Assembly (NCBI GenBank): GCA_025361325.1
Contig: JANYAL010000214.1
Span: 1-9,826, forward strand
Direction: 5' to 3'
Origin: Bacteroidota bacterium
GTDB lineage: Bacteria; Bacteroidota; Bacteroidia; Chitinophagales; Chitinophagaceae
Length of the DNA: 9,826 bases
The notes beneath the pieces were generated by a model. It was not told the origin of the DNA and did not search any database. It worked only from the letters and a program-made list of their open reading frames with translations. Both the position numbers and the translations under genes were made by a program. Positions 6,847-9,826 of this stretch are shown here, one piece after another (position 1 is the stretch's first letter; the number at the start of each line of letters is the position of its first letter).

Positions 6847-7266
6847 ATGCTGCTAATGACCTCCCAGTCTTTGACTGAAAAACTGGAATTAAGAGACGAA
6901 AAGAATGTGTTGATCCAGGGGCTTCCTTCCTCCATTGAGAAACAATTCATAAAATTATCTTTTTCGAAGAATCTGACTCCGCTCTTAAAGACCAGGAAAA
7001 TTGATTTTGCCTTGGTATTTGCAGTAAGTCAAAATCAGTTAAAGGAGATATTGTCGGACGTTGTGCCCTCCTTGCAGGCAGATGCTAAATTGTGGGTGGC
7101 CTATCCCAAGGTCACTTCAAAAATCACCAGTGACCTCACCCGGGAAACGAACTGGGATGTCATTTCACATTATGGTTTTGAAAGTGAACGTTCTATTGTT
7201 TTGGATAATGTTTGGACAGCAATACGTTTCAGGAAGCCCGGCTATTCCCCTGATTCCTCCTACTAA
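6847..7266 (+). CDS. Conserved hypothetical protein, DUF3052-like
   Basis: The function is unknown. The 139-residue protein is soluble-looking, with no signal peptide or membrane helix. Its core runs VLIQGLPSSIEKQF (21-34), then DFALVFAVSQNQLKEIL (54-70), then a KLWVAYPK strand (81-88), then the segment NWDVISHYGFES (102-113), and ends with DNVWTAIRFRK (120-130). The alternation of strands and helices ending in W-x-A-I/L-R-F resembles DUF3052 proteins, small alpha/beta proteins of unknown role found in actinobacteria and Bacteroidota; I make this link from memory of the pattern. The last residues (PGYSPDSSY) are probably disordered. ATG at 6856 is an alternative start three codons in. It stands alone after the M48 terminator and converges on dnaG with 98 bases between them. 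Confidence 0.8.
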   Translation: MLLMTSQSLTEKLELRDEKNVLIQGLPSSIEKQFIKLSFSKNLTPLLKTRKIDFALVFAVSQNQLKEILSDVVPSLQADAKLWVAYPKVTSKITSDLTRETNWDVISHYGFESERSIVLDNVWTAIRFRKPGYSPDSSY

Positions 7267-7316
7267 GCATAGTTTCAGCCCTTTTTTATTGACTGAAGAT
7301 CATTCTGGTTATATGC

Positions 7317-7326
7317 TTGCCGGCAA
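7317..7326. repeat. Palindrome TTGCCGGCAA, copy 1 (dnaG 3' side)
   Basis: This perfect 10-bp palindrome sits in the gap between the convergent DUF3052-like and dnaG genes, 38 bases past the dnaG stop. The identical sequence occurs once more, at 9373-9382 on the other side of dnaG; I saw no third copy. Its role is unknown. Confidence 0.45.
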
Positions 7327-7364
7327 TAACAGGAAAATCAGGTTTTCCGCATAAAAAATAAAGC

Positions 7365-9311
7365 CTACCTGAAGATGACAGTACCCAATTGCCGGGTTAG
7401 TTCAATTTCCATTTTTTTCAAGTGCTGATGCGTTTGCACCAATACCAGTTGGTCTTCAGCAACAGTGGCCTTTTCCAGATCGCCCTGGTTCTCATCCATC
7501 ATGCGCTTTAATTTACGGAGCTTCAGATAATTGAGCGTTGAAAACACTTCCTCCCTGTACAATTCTTCCCGGGTGGCAATATGACCTTCAAAATGTTCGG
7601 GCCATTTATGGCTCAATTCATAATTGAAATCCATAATCCCAACAACCAGGGCACTCATCTGAAGGTCATCGTGGTATAGGAAATTCTTTGCCGAGGGTTC
7701 AAGGCCGGCATCATACCACCCTTTGTAGGTATGCAGCACTTTAACCAGTTCCGGATTATCAATCAGTTCTTCCAGTTGGTTCTCGTCAATTTCTCTGAAA
7801 ATATAGTCAGCTACTTTCTTTTCCCCTTCCCAATCCAACATTCCGAATTCCAGGAGGCTCCTGATCATGGCCTGTTCAAACATCTCATCCCTGTTTAACA
7901 GGGCAAGCACTTCCGTATCCTGCTTAGTTCCGGGAAGGCCTGATTCCTGTTCTGTATTACGTTGCTCATCCCGGAATGAACGGGTTTCCTCCTTGGTTAT
8001 CTTTTCCCGGATAAACTTATTAACCAATGCATGCAGACCGTCTTCCCCGATCTTTAACAGCGCAGCACATTGTTTGATATAATCCTGTTGCCTGGTAAAG
8101 TCCTCAGCCTTATTAATTTTGGAGATGGTCTCAGCCACCTGGTTCACCACAGCGGCTTTCTTTGAACTGTCATTACCTGTTTCCCGTAAAGCGATCTCCA
8201 ATTGAAACAGGATGAAGTCCTTTTTGGCAAACTCAACAAATTCCGTGAAAGCGGCTGCACCCACTTTATGTACATAGCTGTCGGGGTCCTCATTATCCGG
8301 TATAAGCACCAATTTAACATTCAAACTTTCTTCCAGAGCCAGGTCAAGACCACGAAGGGCGGCTTTTACTCCGGCAGGGTCGCCGTCGTAGATAATAGTA
8401 AGGTTATTTGTATATTTCTTGATGAGCCTTAACTGATCAGGTGTCAGCGAAGTACCTCCGCTTGCTACTACATTCTCTATACCGGCCTGGTGCAGACTCA
8501 ATACATCGGTGTAGCCTTCCACGAGCAAACATTCATCGGACTTGTCGATCGCCAGCCGGGCAAAATAGGCACCGTAGAGTATCTTGCTTTTAACATAGAT
8601 CTCGTTCTCAGGGGTATTGATGTATTTGGGGGCCTTGTCATTGTTTCGGATGATCCTGGCCCCAAAACCCAGTATCTTTCCACTCTGGTTGTGTATAGGG
8701 AAAATGATCCTGCCCCGGTAATTGTCGTATGAATTACCGTCGCGGGTAGTCACCAGACCGCTCTTTTGCAGGTATTCCAGGTTATACTGGGCATCCAGTG
8801 CAGCCCTGGTAAAACTGTCCCTGCCCTCAGGATTGTATCCCAACTGGAATTTCTTTATAATGTCTTCCCGGAAACCACGTTCTTTCAGGTAGCTTAAAGC
8901 ATGGGATTGTCCCTCTTCCGTAGAAAACAGTGCATCACTGAAGAATTGCTGTGCAAAACCATTGATGATGAAAAGACTGTCGGCCACCAATAGCTGTTGT
9001 TTGAACTCGGGGCTTGTAGCCGTTTCTTCGATCTCCACATTGTATTTGGCCGCCAGCCAACGCAGCGATTCAACATAACTGTATTTTTCATGTTCCATTA
9101 AAAAACTGATACTGTTGCCGCTTCTGCCGCAGCCAAAGCATTTATAGATCTCCTTGGCTGGGGATACAGTGAAAGAGGGGGTCTTTTCATTATGAAATGG
9201 ACAAAGGCCCAGGTAATTGGCACCCCTTTTCTTTAGTTTCACAAAAGAGCCGACAATCTCTATAATATCAATGCGACTGAGAATTTGTTGTATGGTATTC
9301 GGTGAGATCAA
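7365..9311 (-). CDS. dnaG: DNA primase
   Basis: DnaG makes the short RNA primers for leading and lagging strand synthesis at the replication fork and works with the DnaB helicase. The 648 residues hold an N-terminal zinc-binding domain with the CHCC ligands Cys37, His40, Cys58 and Cys61, and then the RNA polymerase domain with the YRGRIIFPI basic motif (198-206). The TOPRIM metal-binding motifs follow: EGYTD (265-269), DGDPAG (309-314) and DPDSYV (342-347). The C-terminal 200 or so residues are the less conserved helicase-interaction region, rich in charged helices. The start is TTG: no in-frame ATG is close upstream, and MISPNTIQQILSRIDI fits the family N-terminus, while the next internal Met (residue 72) would remove the zinc domain. 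It is not in the rpsU-dnaG-rpoD arrangement of proteobacteria. I could not find a convincing promoter. Confidence 0.97.
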   Translation of the reverse strand: MISPNTIQQILSRIDIIEIVGSFVKLKKRGANYLGLCPFHNEKTPSFTVSPAKEIYKCFGCGRSGNSISFLMEHEKYSYVESLRWLAAKYNVEIEETATSPEFKQQLLVADSLFIINGFAQQFFSDALFSTEEGQSHALSYLKERGFREDIIKKFQLGYNPEGRDSFTRAALDAQYNLEYLQKSGLVTTRDGNSYDNYRGRIIFPIHNQSGKILGFGARIIRNNDKAPKYINTPENEIYVKSKILYGAYFARLAIDKSDECLLVEGYTDVLSLHQAGIENVVASGGTSLTPDQLRLIKKYTNNLTIIYDGDPAGVKAALRGLDLALEESLNVKLVLIPDNEDPDSYVHKVGAAAFTEFVEFAKKDFILFQLEIALRETGNDSSKKAAVVNQVAETISKINKAEDFTRQQDYIKQCAALLKIGEDGLHALVNKFIREKITKEETRSFRDEQRNTEQESGLPGTKQDTEVLALLNRDEMFEQAMIRSLLEFGMLDWEGEKKVADYIFREIDENQLEELIDNPELVKVLHTYKGWYDAGLEPSAKNFLYHDDLQMSALVVGIMDFNYELSHKWPEHFEGHIATREELYREEVFSTLNYLKLRKLKRMMDENQGDLEKATVAEDQLVLVQTHQHLKKMEIELTRQLGTVIFR

Positions 9312-9372
9312 AAACTGTAATATTGAAGCGTAATGTACACCAGTTTGGGTTATAAAAAAACGGTTACCAACC

Positions 9373-9382
9373 TTGCCGGCAA
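9373..9382. repeat. Palindrome TTGCCGGCAA, copy 2 (dnaG 5' side)
   Basis: This is the second copy of the perfect palindrome found at 7317-7326. It lies in the divergent gap, 61 bases upstream of the dnaG start and 81 bases before the secreted-protein gene, where an operator for either gene could sit. Nearby GGTTACC (9362-9368) is a further short dyad. Confidence 0.45.
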
Positions 9383-9439
9383 ACCTGTAAGATTATTGAA
9401 AAAGGACCATAAATATCATCCAAATAGGCAATTATCAAA

Positions 9440-9447
9440 TACCTTTA
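9440..9447 (+). promoter_or_regulatory. Possible -7 element for the secreted-protein gene
   Basis: TACCTTTA differs from TAnnTTTG only in its last base and lies 16 bases before the ATG at 9464. That would give a very short leader of about 13 bases, and no -33 element is evident, so the call is weak. Confidence 0.3.
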
Positions 9448-9463
9448 TCAAAAAATACGACAC

Positions 9464-9826
9464 ATGAAAAGACTTTTTTTTATATCAGTGTTACTGGCTG
9501 GATATTGTACCGGTTTCAGCCAAAGCCTGGATGATATTAATGAACAGATGGGAAAAGGTGATTTCCGGAAAGCGAAGGAAGGAATCGATAAATACATGAG
9601 CAGTCCTAAGTATGCTGCCACTTCAGATGGCTGGTATTTCAAAGGAAGGATCTATAATGCCTTTTCAAAGGATTCCTTATTGTCAATGGAGGATGCTTTG
9701 AAATTTAAAATAGAGGCATTCAATGATTTTAAGAAAGTGCAGGAAATGGATAAACTTGATCTGCGGCTGAAGGTTGAGAATTATCTGTCGTACTTTGACC
9801 TGTACAACGGTTTTTTCGACTTGGGT
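9464..9826 (+). CDS. Secreted helical (TPR-like) protein, 3' end cut off
   Basis: This is the 5' part of a gene that runs off the window with no stop codon; 121 residues are visible. The product starts with a Sec signal peptide: basic MKR, hydrophobic LFFISVLLAGYC and a likely cleavage between Ser19 and Gln20 in GFSQS. The Cys15 in LAGYC is not in a proper lipobox, so I favour a soluble periplasmic or exported protein. What follows is all predicted helix, with hairpin-like pairs such as GDFRKAKEGIDKYM (32-45) and DGWYFKGRIYNAFS (55-68). The GDF-x-KA and W-Y-x-KG-x-I-Y patterns resemble tetratricopeptide repeats, which bind proteins. No enzymatic motif is visible. It is transcribed away from dnaG across a 152-base gap. 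The function is unknown, and the missing C-terminal part may hold a further domain. Confidence 0.75.
   Translation, partial: MKRLFFISVLLAGYCTGFSQSLDDINEQMGKGDFRKAKEGIDKYMSSPKYAATSDGWYFKGRIYNAFSKDSLLSMEDALKFKIEAFNDFKKVQEMDKLDLRLKVENYLSYFDLYNGFFDLG

Noticed and set aside
7332..7348. Hairpin GGAAAA / TTTTCC in the gap between the convergent DUF3052-like and dnaG genes
   Set aside because: It has a six-pair stem and no T-run directly after it on either strand, so it is not a convincing terminator for either gene.
1..9826. Mobile elements, CRISPR arrays, tRNA or rRNA genes, toxin-antitoxin or defence modules
   Set aside because: No transposase, integrase, repeat-spacer array, tRNA-like fold or accessory module was found; all genes look like vertically inherited core or ordinary genes.

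Overview
The window looks like ordinary chromosomal core DNA of a Bacteroidota bacterium, most likely of the Chitinophagaceae/Chitinophagales type. This rests on the protein sequences (S15, PNPase, PrmA, PlsY and DnaG all have a Bacteroidota flavour), on several close matches to the Bacteroidota -7 promoter element TAnnTTTG upstream of genes, on AT-rich gene starts without clear Shine-Dalgarno sequences, and on a conserved hypothetical protein of a kind seen in this phylum. The lineage is inferred by eye, not by a database search.

Layout from left to right. A group-4-like glycosyltransferase lies on the minus strand (66-1172, TTG start). A divergent 152-bp gap then leads into the rpsO-pnp pair (1325-3912, plus strand). 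rpsO has a -7 element, a leader hairpin just before its start codon, and a terminator-like hairpin between it and pnp. A textbook rho-independent terminator closes pnp (3951-3980). Three separately promoted plus-strand genes follow: prmA (ribosomal protein L11 methyltransferase, GTG start), plsY (acyl-phosphate glycerol-3-phosphate acyltransferase) and an M48-family lipoprotein metalloprotease with its own terminator (6652-6678). Next is a small DUF3052-like hypothetical gene with a long leader (6847-7266). It converges on dnaG (primase, minus strand, 7365-9311, TTG start). Divergent from dnaG is the 5' part of a gene for a secreted, helical, possibly TPR-type protein that runs off the right end (9464-9826).

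Functionally this is housekeeping: ribosome assembly and RNA decay (S15, PNPase), ribosomal protein modification (PrmA), phospholipid synthesis (PlsY), envelope protein quality control (M48 lipoprotein), replication priming (DnaG) and sugar transfer (the glycosyltransferase). Apart from rpsO-pnp the genes look like single-gene units, each with its own promoter or terminator signals. There is no sign of a mobile element, CRISPR array, tRNA/rRNA gene or defence island.

I found no new multi-gene system. What deserves a second look is non-coding: mutually exclusive pairings in the rpsO leader, a 10-bp palindrome found twice on either side of dnaG, a 16-bp dyad in the promoter region of the M48 protease, and a long leader with an inverted repeat and overlapping short ORF before the DUF3052-like gene.
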